Assembly (NCBI GenBank): GCA_031549175.1
Contig: JAVBQH010000110.1
Coordinates: forward strand, 1 to 22,056
Direction: 5' to 3'
DNA: 22,056 nucleotides
DNA from: WRIS01 sp031549175
GTDB taxonomy: Bacteria; Actinomycetota; Coriobacteriia; Coriobacteriales; Eggerthellaceae
Each line of letters opens with the position of its first letter. Position 1 is the stretch's first letter. The position numbers and the translations under genes are program-made. Below are positions 1 through 7,394 of the stretch, piece after piece. A model generated the notes under the pieces. It saw only the letters and a program-made list of their open reading frames with translations, was not told the DNA's origin and searched no databases.

Positions 1-18
1 CCCTTTTCGCGGGTAACG

Positions 19-49
19 CCGGGAAATGGGGACTGCCCCCGTTTCTCGG
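19..49. repeat. Palindromic element P1, downstream of purH
   Basis: Imperfect inverted repeat with 13-base arms and 2 mismatches, centred on GGGGACTGCCCCC. It is the same family as P2 (1686-1722) and lies 35 bases past the purH stop. Bases 1-14 just before it (CCCTTTTCGCGGG) resemble the right half of another copy cut by the window edge. A role as 3'-end hairpin or terminator is inferred; there is no clear T-tract. Confidence 0.7.
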
Positions 50-84
50 TCCGACCCCCTGCACGCTTCTGCGGTTGGGTCGTG

Positions 85-1662
85 TCAGTGGCGGAAATGG
101 CGGTGCCCGGTGAAGACCATGGCGATGCCCTGCTCGTCAGCTGCGGCTATGACCTCTTCGTCACGCACCGAGCCGCCAGGTTGGATGACCGCCGTCACGC
201 CGGCTTCCGCCAACACGTCGAAGCCGTCGCGGAAGGGGAAGAAGGCGTCGCTTGCCGCAACAGCCCCCCTTGCCTTGTCGCCAGCCTGCTCGACCGCGAT
301 CCTCGCCGAGTTCACACGGTTCGGCTGCCCGCCTCCGACACCAACGCTGACCTTGTCCTTCGCAAGGAGGATGGCGTTGCTCTTGACCGACTTGCAGGTC
401 TTCCAGGCAAATACCAGCTGTTCCATCTCTTCGGCGGTCGGCTGGCGTTTCGTAGGCACTGTGAAGCCGGCGGGGTCTTCGGTCGCCGTGTCGGAGTCCA
501 TGCACAGGAGGCCTCCCTCGACAGAGCGGTACTCCACTTCCCCGCCAGGCGCGTTCACGCCTCTCGTGCGCAGCAGGCGCGCGTTGGGCTTTTGCTTGTA
601 CATCTCGAGGGCGTCTGCCGCGATTTCGGGTGCGATGATAGCCTCGACGAACTGCTTGTTCTCGAATATCTCGACGACCACGTCGGAGTTGATGGGCCGG
701 TTGAAGGCCATGACGCCACCGTATGCCGAGACCGGGTCACACTCGTGTGCGCGCTGGTAGGCACGCACGACATCGTCAGCGACACAGACGCCGCAAGGGG
801 TCAGGTGCTTGACGATCACGCATGCGGGTTCGTCGAATTCACGGACGGCCGTCCAGGCGGCATCGAGGTCGAGGTAGTTGTTGTAGGAAAGCTCCTTGCC
901 CTGCATCTGTTCGGCATGGGCCAGGCTATACCCTGCTTGCCTGTAATCGTCACGGCGGTAGAAGGCGGCGCTTTGGTGCGGGTTTTCGCCATAGCGCAGG
1001 TCTTGGACCTTGGAAAGCCCGAGATCGACATGGCCGGCAAACTGTGTACCCCCACCTTCGCCCGCAAGCTGCGCGTCGAGCCAAGCCGCAATCGAGCCGT
1101 CATAGGCGTTCGTGGTCTGGAACACCTTGAGCGCAAGCGCCTTGCGGGTCTCAAGCGTGGTAGCCCCGCCGTTGTCGCGCATCTCCTGCAAGATGGTGCC
1201 GTAGCTTGCCGGGTCGGTGACGACGGCCACGCTTTCGAAGTTCTTCGCGGCGGAACGCAGCATGGAAGGCCCGCCGATGTCGATGTTCTCGATGCAGGTT
1301 GCAAAGTCGGCTCCGGAATCGACCGTCTTGGTGAAGGCGTAAAGGTTCACGACCACCATGTCGATCATGGGGATGCCGTGTTCGGCAGCCTCGGCCATGT
1401 GGGATTCGTTGTCGCGCTTGGCCAGCAAGCCGCCATGCACCTTCGGGTGCAAGGTCTTCACGCGGCCGTCCATCATCTCGGGGAAGCCGGTGACCTCCTC
1501 GATGGCGATGACGGGCACGCCTGCCTGCTCGAGCGCGCGGGCCGTCCCCCCCGTCGATATGACCTCGGCGCCGAATTCCTGGACGAGCGCAGCCGCGAAC
1601 TCGGCGACCCCCGTTTTATCGGTGACGGATATAAGAACTCGCTTGACCTTTGGATTCTCCAC
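85..1662 (-). CDS. purH: Bifunctional AICAR transformylase / IMP cyclohydrolase PurH
   Basis: PurH catalyses the last two steps of de novo purine synthesis in the cytoplasm: formylation of AICAR with 10-formyl-THF, then ring closure to IMP. The 525 residues match the usual length. The N-terminal MGS-like cyclohydrolase half shows ISVTDKTG (11-18), ISTGGT (35-40) and TLHPKVHGGLL (70-80). The C-terminal transformylase half shows ENPHQSAAFYR, CVIVKHLTPCG, KSVKSNAI and the GVGGGQPNRV loop, and ends in the family signature GHRHFRH. Start is GTG at 1660-1662, preceded 5 nt upstream by GGAAGGAG. It is the last gene of the purF-purM-purN-xdhC-purH series, 64 bases after xdhC, with palindrome P2 in the gap. 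That hairpin may reduce or uncouple expression of purH. Identification is secure. Confidence 0.98.
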   Translation of the reverse strand: MENPKVKRVLISVTDKTGVAEFAAALVQEFGAEVISTGGTARALEQAGVPVIAIEEVTGFPEMMDGRVKTLHPKVHGGLLAKRDNESHMAEAAEHGIPMIDMVVVNLYAFTKTVDSGADFATCIENIDIGGPSMLRSAAKNFESVAVVTDPASYGTILQEMRDNGGATTLETRKALALKVFQTTNAYDGSIAAWLDAQLAGEGGGTQFAGHVDLGLSKVQDLRYGENPHQSAAFYRRDDYRQAGYSLAHAEQMQGKELSYNNYLDLDAAWTAVREFDEPACVIVKHLTPCGVCVADDVVRAYQRAHECDPVSAYGGVMAFNRPINSDVVVEIFENKQFVEAIIAPEIAADALEMYKQKPNARLLRTRGVNAPGGEVEYRSVEGGLLCMDSDTATEDPAGFTVPTKRQPTAEEMEQLVFAWKTCKSVKSNAILLAKDKVSVGVGGGQPNRVNSARIAVEQAGDKARGAVAASDAFFPFRDGFDVLAEAGVTAVIQPGGSVRDEEVIAAADEQGIAMVFTGHRHFRH

Positions 1663-1685
1663 CTCTGCTCCTTCCCGAGCATCTC

Positions 1686-1722
1686 AAACCGAGAAAAGGG
1701 GACTGTCCCCTTTTCTCGGTTT
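1686..1722. repeat. Palindromic element P2, perfect 18-bp arms
   Basis: A perfect 37-base inverted repeat: 18-base arms flank a single central T, with core GGGGACTGTCCCC and flanking GAGAAAA / TTTTCTC. It lies between the xdhC stop (1727) and the purH start (1662), inside the purine operon. On the minus strand the stem ends in GGTTT, so a weak terminator or mRNA-processing hairpin is possible. Confidence 0.85.
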
Positions 1723-1726
1723 TGCT

Positions 1727-2710
1727 TTACCTGCCGAGGCCTTTGTCGTGCCGGTCGCGTGCCTCTTGGCTGTAACGTTGGCGGTAACGGACGTCGACAA
1801 GCTCCCCGACGATCGCTATGGCCAGTTCCGCCGGGGTCTTCGCACCGAACTTCAAGCCGATGGGCCTCTTCACGCGATCCCAGTCCGAATCGGCCATCCC
1901 CCGCTCGCGGCACAGCTCGTAGACCTTCGAGTTCTTCCCCGCGCAGCCCATCATGCCGATGTAGTGGGCCTGGTTCTTGGCCGCCCACACGCAGGCCTCC
2001 GGGTCGAACATGTGGCCACGGGTCAGAACGCAGACGTAATCCCCAGGATTCGCGTCGATGCCGTCCAGCTTATCAAAGCCGTCGAGCACTATGCGCCGCG
2101 CGTGAGGGAAACGCCCCTCGTTCACGTAAGCGGTATCGTAGTCGACCACCACCACGTCGAAGCCCACGTGGTCGGCCAAGGCGGCCACCTCGCTTGCCGC
2201 ATCGCTTGCGCCGAGAAGCCAGACGCGCACCGGTTCGAACAAGGCGACGCTTGTCCAGGTGAGGCCTTCGAACTGGTCGTTATGCATCGACGGCCCGCGC
2301 GTGGCGTCCTTCATCTGGAAGGCGTCTCGGGCAGAGTACTCCCGCGATGCCACGATCTCTTTGGCGTCGTTGCAGAAGAAGACGAGCGGCTGGGCGTCTG
2401 CCGAACCGGCGTCGCCGTACTTCTTCGTGACCTCGTTGTCGTTGTTTTGCACTGCAGCGGCCGGGTCGATGACCACCTTGAAGCCCAACCAGGCAAGGTC
2501 GCCCTCATCGATGGCTTGGGCAGCCCGCTCGAAGGTCGGGATATCGGCCGCAGAAAGCGATTCCGCTATGTCATCGAGGCTTGCAGGGGAAAGAAATCCC
2601 TTGCCCTCCGTTGCCTCGGGGGAAAAGCAGGGGAAATCCTCGATCGATAAGGCCGGGGTCTTTCCCGCCTTCAAGTCGTCGATGATCGCGAGCAAGACGT
2701 CCTTATTCAC
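1727..2710 (-). CDS. XdhC-family molybdenum-hydroxylase maturation protein
   Basis: A 327-residue protein whose C-terminal part (about 162-308) is an XdhC C-terminal Rossmann domain. It shows VWLLGASDAASEVAALA, then DYVCVLTRGHMFDPE, HYIGMMG (249-255) and RPIGLKFGAKTPAELAIAI (282-300), the characteristic XdhC ending. The N-terminal half (1-160) is acidic, and I see no canonical XdhC/CoxI N-terminal motif, so it is divergent or a different domain. Family knowledge: XdhC binds molybdenum cofactor and delivers the sulfurated form to xanthine dehydrogenase-type enzymes; relatives act in selenium-dependent hydroxylase systems. Start is GTG at 2708-2710, overlapping the end of purN by 8 bases, with AGGAAGG inside purN as ribosome site, so translation is probably coupled. 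No xanthine dehydrogenase gene is in the window. The family call is firm; the specific target is unknown. Confidence 0.85.
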   Translation of the reverse strand: MNKDVLLAIIDDLKAGKTPALSIEDFPCFSPEATEGKGFLSPASLDDIAESLSAADIPTFERAAQAIDEGDLAWLGFKVVIDPAAAVQNNDNEVTKKYGDAGSADAQPLVFFCNDAKEIVASREYSARDAFQMKDATRGPSMHNDQFEGLTWTSVALFEPVRVWLLGASDAASEVAALADHVGFDVVVVDYDTAYVNEGRFPHARRIVLDGFDKLDGIDANPGDYVCVLTRGHMFDPEACVWAAKNQAHYIGMMGCAGKNSKVYELCRERGMADSDWDRVKRPIGLKFGAKTPAELAIAIVGELVDVRYRQRYSQEARDRHDKGLGR

Positions 2711-3308
2711 TGATACGCACCTTCCTATGAGAATCGATTGTTATGCGCCCGGCAGCCAGCAGCCGCAACACTTCCGGATAGAGCCCGTGTTCTGCGGCAT
2801 GGATGCGCTCCGCGAGGGTTTCGAGCGTGTCGTCTTCGAGCACGGGGACGGCGCGCTGGGCGATGATGGGGCCCTTGTCGTATTCCGCATTGGCGAAGTG
2901 GATGGTGATGCCGGTGACCTTGACCCCGGCATTGAAGGCGTCTTCGATGGCATGCGCGCCCGCAAACGAGGGGAGCAAGGCAGGATGGAGGTTCAGCACG
3001 CGGTCGGGGAAGGCGTCGAGCACCTCTGCCGTGATCTTGCGCATATAGCCCGCCATCACCACGTATTCGGCCCCGGCCTTCTTGAGCTCCGTCGCTATGA
3101 TCTCGTTTGCCTGGGTCGGGTCTTCGAAGAGCTCCCGTGTGAGCGAACAGGTCGAGATCCCTGCCTCCTTCGCCCTGATCAGCCCATAGGCATCGGGACG
3201 AGACGATATGACCTCGACGATCTCGACATCGAGGGCCTCGTCTTTGATCGCGTCAATGATCGCCTGTAGGTTCGAGCCCCCGCCGCTGATGAGCACACCG
3301 ATCTTCAT
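2703..3308 (-). CDS. purN: Phosphoribosylglycinamide formyltransferase PurN
   Basis: PurN transfers the formyl group of 10-formyl-THF to GAR, the third step of purine synthesis. At 201 residues it is about E. coli length. It has the N-terminal substrate loop LISGGGSNLQAII (6-18), the folate-site segment VVMAGYMRKI (83-92), and the catalytic set N106, H108 (NLHPALLPSF) and D144 (EYDKGPI), at the same numbers as in the E. coli enzyme. Start is ATG at 3306-3308, with GGAGGGG just upstream. It follows purM after 112 bases that contain palindromes P3 and P4, and overlaps xdhC by 8 bases. This is the folate-dependent enzyme, not the formate-dependent PurT. Confidence 0.98.
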   Translation of the reverse strand: MKIGVLISGGGSNLQAIIDAIKDEALDVEIVEVISSRPDAYGLIRAKEAGISTCSLTRELFEDPTQANEIIATELKKAGAEYVVMAGYMRKITAEVLDAFPDRVLNLHPALLPSFAGAHAIEDAFNAGVKVTGITIHFANAEYDKGPIIAQRAVPVLEDDTLETLAERIHAAEHGLYPEVLRLLAAGRITIDSHRKVRISE

Positions 3309-3327
3309 AGCCCCTCCGTTCCCGTAT

Positions 3328-3362
3328 GGTGGGACAAAAGGGACAGACCCTTTTGTCCCACC
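3328..3362. repeat. Palindromic element P3 in the purM-purN gap
   Basis: Perfect 15-base arms (GGTGGGACAAAAGGG) separated by ACAGA. It belongs to the GGGACAAAA sub-family, shared with P4, P6 and P7. It is one of two copies placed 22 bases apart, and its core is in the opposite orientation to P4. Confidence 0.85.
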
Positions 3363-3384
3363 TGCCCGGCTTGTCTTATTAGAA

Positions 3385-3417
3385 GTGGGACAAAAGGGTC
3401 TGCCCCTTTTGTCCCAC
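3385..3417. repeat. Palindromic element P4 in the purM-purN gap
   Basis: Perfect 14-base arms (GTGGGACAAAAGGG) separated by TCTGC. It ends 3 bases from the purM stop codon. Together with P3 it could form two separate hairpins, or pair with P3 into one longer stem, in the purM-purN mRNA. Confidence 0.85.
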
Positions 3418-3420
3418 CTG

Positions 3421-4557
3421 TTAGAACAGCTGGCCCTCGTTCGTATAGGCCACGGTGCCCGAGCCGGGTATGATGCGCCCTACCCGTGACACCTTTTCGC
3501 CAGCACCTTCAAGCGTGACCTGCACGTCGTCCGCTTGGTCGGCGGCGACGACAAGCACCATGCCGAGGCCCATGTTGAAGGTCTTGAGCGACTCGGCCTC
3601 GTCGAGGTGCGCCCGCGCGCATACATAGCGCACAATGGGAGGCACGTCCCACGTTCCCAAGGCCACTTCGGCATCGAGGCCTGAGGGAAGTGCACGGTCA
3701 AGGTTCTCGCTGACCCCCCCGCCTGTGATGTGGGCCAGGGCGTGGACCGCGCCTGGATGGGCGGACAGCGTGCCAAGGACCGGTGACACATAGATGCGCG
3801 TTGGCGTGAGCAGGGCATCCTGCAAGCTCAAGCCCTCAAGCTCATCGTTTGGAAGACCCAGTTCGTAATGCGTCTTCCCTTCGACACACACCTTGCGGGC
3901 AAGCGAATACCCGTTGGAATGGAGGCCGCTCGAGGCAAGCCCCAAAAGCACGTCGCCCTCTTGGACGCGGCCGGGGTCGAGCATCTTCGGGCGGTCGACC
4001 ACACCGACACAAAAGCCCGAGAGGTCGTAGTCGTCTTCGGCCATAACGCCGGGATGCTCTGCCATTTCGCCGCCGACCAGGGCACAGCCGGCCTGCTTGC
4101 AGCCGGTCGCGATGCCGGCCACGACTTCGGCGACCGCCTCGGACTTCAGCTTCCCGATGGCGATGTAGTCAAGGAAGAACAGGGGTTCGGCGCCGGTTGC
4201 CAGGATATCGTTCACGCACATGGCCACCAGGTCGATGCCGACCGTGTCGTGCTTCCCCGCAATTTGAGCGACCTTCAGCTTGGTGCCGACGCCGTCGGTC
4301 CCCGAAACGAGGATCGGGTCGTCCATGGCCTTCGCGGCCGCGATGGAGAACAGGCCGCCGAATCCGCCGATGTCTCCCACCACCTCTTTGCGGTATGTGG
4401 ACTGGACTGCCTGCTTGATGGCCTCGACGGCACGTGCTCCCTCGGCGGTGTCGACCCCGGCCTGGGCATAGGTGGTCGCCGATTCTTCCTTCACCCAACT
4501 GGGCATGGCTGACGCATCATGCGCTTCGGCGGCGCTTACCGTGATTCTCTCGGTCAT
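3421..4557 (-). CDS. purM: Phosphoribosylformylglycinamidine cyclo-ligase (AIR synthetase) PurM
   Basis: PurM closes the imidazole ring, converting FGAM and ATP to AIR. It shows SGTDGVGTK (85-93), GIDLVAMCVNDI (107-118), GGEMAE (162-167), SGLHSNGYSLAR (210-221) and ITGGG, the hallmarks of the family. At 378 residues it is about 30 longer than typical PurM; the excess is an N-terminal stretch before the TYAQAGVD motif. Start is ATG at 4555-4557, 6 nt after AAGGAG; that site also contains the end of purF, whose TAG stop is 3 bases upstream, so the pair is probably translationally coupled. An internal start at Met18 would remove half the extension but has no better ribosome site. Confidence 0.98.
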   Translation of the reverse strand: MTERITVSAAEAHDASAMPSWVKEESATTYAQAGVDTAEGARAVEAIKQAVQSTYRKEVVGDIGGFGGLFSIAAAKAMDDPILVSGTDGVGTKLKVAQIAGKHDTVGIDLVAMCVNDILATGAEPLFFLDYIAIGKLKSEAVAEVVAGIATGCKQAGCALVGGEMAEHPGVMAEDDYDLSGFCVGVVDRPKMLDPGRVQEGDVLLGLASSGLHSNGYSLARKVCVEGKTHYELGLPNDELEGLSLQDALLTPTRIYVSPVLGTLSAHPGAVHALAHITGGGVSENLDRALPSGLDAEVALGTWDVPPIVRYVCARAHLDEAESLKTFNMGLGMVLVVAADQADDVQVTLEGAGEKVSRVGRIIPGSGTVAYTNEGQLF

Positions 4558-4560
4558 GCT

Positions 4561-6003
4561 CTACTCCTTGGGAAGAAAGCTCTTCTTTTGCAGGGATTCG
4601 GGAATGTCTACCGGATAGCAGCCTGAGAAGCAGGCCTCGCAAAAACCGGTGTGATTGGTGGTGATCGAGCTGCGCAGGCCCGGAAGCGAGATGAAGGACA
4701 GCGAATCCGCCCCCACGAACTCACGGATCTCCTCATTCGACATCTTCGCAGCGATAAGCTGGTCTTGCGTGTCGGTGTCGATACCGTAGAAGCAGGGCCA
4801 GCGCACTTCCGGCGACACGATACGCAGGTGCACCTCTTCGGCCCCGGCTTGGCGGAGCATGGCGACCAGCTGCTTCGACGTATTGCCGCGTACGATGCTG
4901 TCGTCGATGACCACGAGGCGCTTGCCTTTGATTACCGAGGGGATCGGGTTCAGCTTCAGTCTGATGCCCAACTGGCGCATTTCCTGCGTCGGCTGGATGA
5001 AGGTACGTCCGACGTAGCGGTTCTTCACGATACCGTCGGCGTAGGGAATGCCGCTTTCAGCCGCATAGCCCATGGCCGAGGGGACGCCCGAGTCGGGGAC
5101 GCCCAACACGAGGTCGGCCTCAACCGGGGCCTCCTTCGCAAGGACGCGGCCCATGTTGTGACGTGCCTGGTAGACGCTTTGCCCATCGAGCACAGAGTCG
5201 GGGCGGGCGAAGTATACGTACTCGAATATGCAGCCGGCGTAGCCCTTTGCCGGAAGAGCTGCCTCGGAATACATGCCGTCGTCGTTGAAGCGGACGATCT
5301 CGCCCGGCTCGACGTCGCGCAGGTATTCGGCACCGACGATGTCGAGGCCGCAGGTCTCGCTGGACACGACCCAGCCGCGGCCGTCAGGCAGCTTGCCGAT
5401 GCATAGGGGGCGGATGCCGCAGGGGTCGCGGAAGGCATAGAGCGAATCGGGGCTTGCCAGCACCATCGCATAGGCGCCTTCGAGCTCGGTCATCATCTGC
5501 TTGATGCCGTCGCGCAGATGGTGGGTCGCGCTGGTCGCCTGTCCGATGGTCTTAGCGGCGACCTCGCTGTCGGCCTTCGAGCGGAACTGCACCCCCTGTT
5601 CGACCAGGCGGGCACGTACATCATTGGTTTTAATAAGCGTGCCGTTGTGGGCAAGCGCGATCAGGGTGGTGTCGATCGCGGAGATATGCGGCTGCGCGGC
5701 TTCCCAGGAGGACGCGGCGCCGCTTGTCGAATAGCGGGTATGGCCGACGGCCACATAGCCGTCGAGGGCCGCCAGGCTTGCCTCGTTGAAGACCTGGGTC
5801 ACGAGTCCTAAGTCCTTTGCAACCATGATGGTCTCGCCGTCGCCGACGGCGATCCCGGCGCTTTCCTGGCCTCGGTGCTGAAGCGCCTGCAGGCCGAAGC
5901 AGGTCATGCGCGCCACATCTTCGCCAGGTGCGTATACGCCGAAGACGGCACACTCCTCTTCCAGGCGGTCGGGCCTTTCCATGGGCAGGACGGAAGTGCT
6001 CAT
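4561..6003 (-). CDS. purF: Amidophosphoribosyltransferase PurF, iron-sulfur type
   Basis: PurF commits PRPP and glutamine to purine synthesis. With the ATG at 6001-6003 (AGGAG 5 nt upstream) it has 480 residues; a TTG one codon earlier is too close to the ribosome site. Cys18 (EEECAVFG) should become the N-terminal nucleophile after removal of a 17-residue propeptide. The glutaminase domain has LQHRGQESAG (41-50) and GHTRYST; the PRPP loop is VVIDDSIVRGNTS (364-376). Cys258, Cys404, Cys455 and Cys458 fit the spacing of the four [4Fe-4S] ligands of Bacillus subtilis PurF, implying an oxygen-labile enzyme. The ATG overlaps the sortase TGA by one base (TGATG), and purM follows after 3 bases. Feedback inhibition by purine nucleotides is family knowledge, not seen here. 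Confidence 0.98.
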   Translation of the reverse strand: MSTSVLPMERPDRLEEECAVFGVYAPGEDVARMTCFGLQALQHRGQESAGIAVGDGETIMVAKDLGLVTQVFNEASLAALDGYVAVGHTRYSTSGAASSWEAAQPHISAIDTTLIALAHNGTLIKTNDVRARLVEQGVQFRSKADSEVAAKTIGQATSATHHLRDGIKQMMTELEGAYAMVLASPDSLYAFRDPCGIRPLCIGKLPDGRGWVVSSETCGLDIVGAEYLRDVEPGEIVRFNDDGMYSEAALPAKGYAGCIFEYVYFARPDSVLDGQSVYQARHNMGRVLAKEAPVEADLVLGVPDSGVPSAMGYAAESGIPYADGIVKNRYVGRTFIQPTQEMRQLGIRLKLNPIPSVIKGKRLVVIDDSIVRGNTSKQLVAMLRQAGAEEVHLRIVSPEVRWPCFYGIDTDTQDQLIAAKMSNEEIREFVGADSLSFISLPGLRSSITTNHTGFCEACFSGCYPVDIPESLQKKSFLPKE

Positions 6004-7061
6004 CAAATCTCCTTTGCTGCGTTTCCTACGGCGGACACGTCTTGGATGTTCGTGCTTCCTTGCCCCTGGGATGCAGGAGACGAAGGCACGGTGCTTTCGA
6101 CGACGGAGGCAAACAGCACCGCACGGCCGTCGTTGATTGTATAGTCGCAGGTGACAAAAGCGAAAATCTTGTCCATGCCGTCTGGGGACGCGGGGCCTTG
6201 GGCCGGCATCACTACGCTTCTGTTTATCTTATCCTGGATGTAGCGCTGCATCTCCGCCTTGTCGGTGAAGGTCGGCTGCGCCAGAGGATCGTTGGCACCG
6301 CAGATCACCAGCGAGAACGTGTTGAGCTTGTAGTTACCCGCAGGAGTCAGGATGTAGATGACGCGATGCCCGTTGAACTCGTCGGCGTTTCGGAACGTGT
6401 CGAAGGCGGCAAACATCGAGCCATCGTTCATGTGGTGGCCGTACACGATGTTGTTCGCGTCGGAGAAGTCCGCCTTGTTCTCGGCGGCAAGGAATATGGT
6501 GCCGAAGTTGGCAAGCCATCCCTTCTCTCCCAGGAAGTCCGTCGTCAGGTACTTCTCGTTGTCGGTGGTATGGACGATCGGGTAGTTGATAACCGTACCC
6601 GGCACGTATATCCAACCGACCGTCTCGGGGTTTTTGGCCTTGAGCGCGTCCCAGTCGACCTTCATGTCTTCCAACGGCACGTTTTCAGAGGGGACGAACG
6701 CCTCGTTCGCGACGTCCTTGTACATGTTCTGGCCCTGAAGGTAGCTGTACCCTATGACGCCAAGCGTCCCGACAGCCCCTATGAACACGACGAGCGCAAC
6801 CCAAAAGACCACCCGCCAAGGGCCGCCCTTCTTCTTGCCTTTGCTGTTCTTGGGGTTTTGCGGCCCGCCCGGATTCCCACCCGTGCCCCGCTTCGTCGTG
6901 GCCGTGGCCGGACGGTATGCGCCCGACATTGCACCGGCAGAGCCGGTGTTCGTTGCCGAAGGGCCAACGTCGCCTTTTTGTGAAGAGCCTCCCTGCGTGC
7001 TTGCAGGCGATGCATGCCGCCCGCGCCGCTGGGGGGCAGGATATTCTTTATATTCAGCCAT
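6003..7061 (-). CDS. Class B sortase, membrane-anchored transpeptidase
   Basis: A sortase attaches LPXTG-like proteins to the cell wall or builds pili. The 352 residues comprise a long Pro/Gly/Ser-rich cytoplasmic N-terminus (1-75), a KGKKK basic stop, one membrane helix (about 83-106), and an extracellular catalytic domain. The catalytic residues are His209 (VYGHHMNDGSMF), Cys305 (FVTCDYTIND) and Arg313 (GRAVLFA). The helix WDALKAKNPETVGWIYVPGT and the GHHM motif favour class B over classes A or C. The low-complexity 75-residue cytoplasmic leader is unusual for SrtB. Start is ATG at 7059-7061 with only a weak GAGAG upstream. It is the first gene of the purine operon, and its TGA overlaps the purF ATG. 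No substrate with a sorting signal is encoded in the window, so its target is unknown. Confidence 0.92.
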   Translation of the reverse strand: MAEYKEYPAPQRRGRHASPASTQGGSSQKGDVGPSATNTGSAGAMSGAYRPATATTKRGTGGNPGGPQNPKNSKGKKKGGPWRVVFWVALVVFIGAVGTLGVIGYSYLQGQNMYKDVANEAFVPSENVPLEDMKVDWDALKAKNPETVGWIYVPGTVINYPIVHTTDNEKYLTTDFLGEKGWLANFGTIFLAAENKADFSDANNIVYGHHMNDGSMFAAFDTFRNADEFNGHRVIYILTPAGNYKLNTFSLVICGANDPLAQPTFTDKAEMQRYIQDKINRSVVMPAQGPASPDGMDKIFAFVTCDYTINDGRAVLFASVVESTVPSSPASQGQGSTNIQDVSAVGNAAKEI

Positions 7062-7082
7062 CTCTCGTAGTCGATCCTTCTG

Positions 7083-7142
7083 TTATAGCAGGCGAGGAGT
7101 GCTTGTGTCCCATGTTCAGGCCATGCCTTATCCTCGATTATA
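7083..7142 (-). promoter_or_regulatory. Candidate promoters of the sortase-purine operon
   Basis: Two candidates lie on the minus strand. One has a perfect -10 TATAAT at 7137-7142, with a weak TTGTTT at -35 falling in the T-tract of the upstream terminator, and gives a leader of about 70 nt. The other has -10 TATAAC (7083-7088) and -35 GGGACA (7106-7111) with 17-base spacing, giving a short leader of about 15 nt. I see no recognisable PurR box or purine riboswitch fold in the leader. Confidence 0.45.
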
Positions 7143-7159
7143 TATACTTATCCATCATA

Positions 7160-7186
7160 AACAAAACGCCCCTTCATGAGGGGCGC
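7160..7186 (-). terminator. Rho-independent terminator after the 39-codon gene
   Basis: On the minus strand a 7-bp GC-rich stem (CGCCCCT / AGGGGCG, 5-base loop) is followed directly by TTTTGTTT. It lies 53 bases past the stop of the small membrane-peptide gene and upstream of the sortase promoters, so it separates two transcription units. Read on the plus strand it lacks a T-run. Confidence 0.85.
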
Positions 7187-7238
7187 GATACTGATCTCTT
7201 TACGTAATATTCATGTCGGCAATACAAGCTGAACAAAA

Positions 7239-7358
7239 CTATTTCTTCTTCATCTCGTTCAGAAATCCTTTGGCAATAAATATGATGATGATCAAAACGA
7301 TGATCGCAACAATGATCCATATCGCTTCCATGGGTACCCAAAATCCAAATAATTCCAT
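7239..7358 (-). CDS. Small single-pass membrane peptide, 39 aa, function unknown
   Basis: An open frame of 39 codons reads MELFGFWVPMEAIW, then a run of Ile/Val/Leu (about residues 14-29: IIVAIIVLIIIIFIA), then KGFLNEMKKK and TAG. It has its own expression signals: AGGAG 4 nt before the ATG (7356-7358), a strong promoter 37 nt further upstream (TATAAT at 7395-7400), and a terminator downstream. It is more AT-rich than its neighbours. The single hydrophobic helix followed by a lysine-rich tail suggests an inner-membrane peptide with a cytoplasmic C-terminus. I recognise no family. Options are a regulator of a membrane complex, a type I toxin-like peptide, or a small subunit of a transporter. 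Met10 is an alternative start without a ribosome site. Confidence 0.72.
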   Translation of the reverse strand: MELFGFWVPMEAIWIIVAIIVLIIIIFIAKGFLNEMKKK

Positions 7359-7394
7359 GCGGCTCCTCAATTCGTTCACTTAGTCCGAATGGCC

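Noticed and set aside
82..2262. Plus-strand open frame of 726 codons opposite purH and xdhC
   Set aside because: Antisense shadow of two clearly recognisable genes in GC-rich DNA; the product has Arg/His-rich, family-less composition and no ribosome site.
1358..2650. Plus-strand open frame of 430 codons opposite xdhC and purH
   Set aside because: Crosses the intergenic palindrome and two genes in antisense, with low-complexity translation; treated as a shadow.
7062..7142. Purine riboswitch or PurR box upstream of the sortase-purine operon
   Set aside because: I see no conserved purine-riboswitch loops and no tandem PurBox sequence in the short leader.
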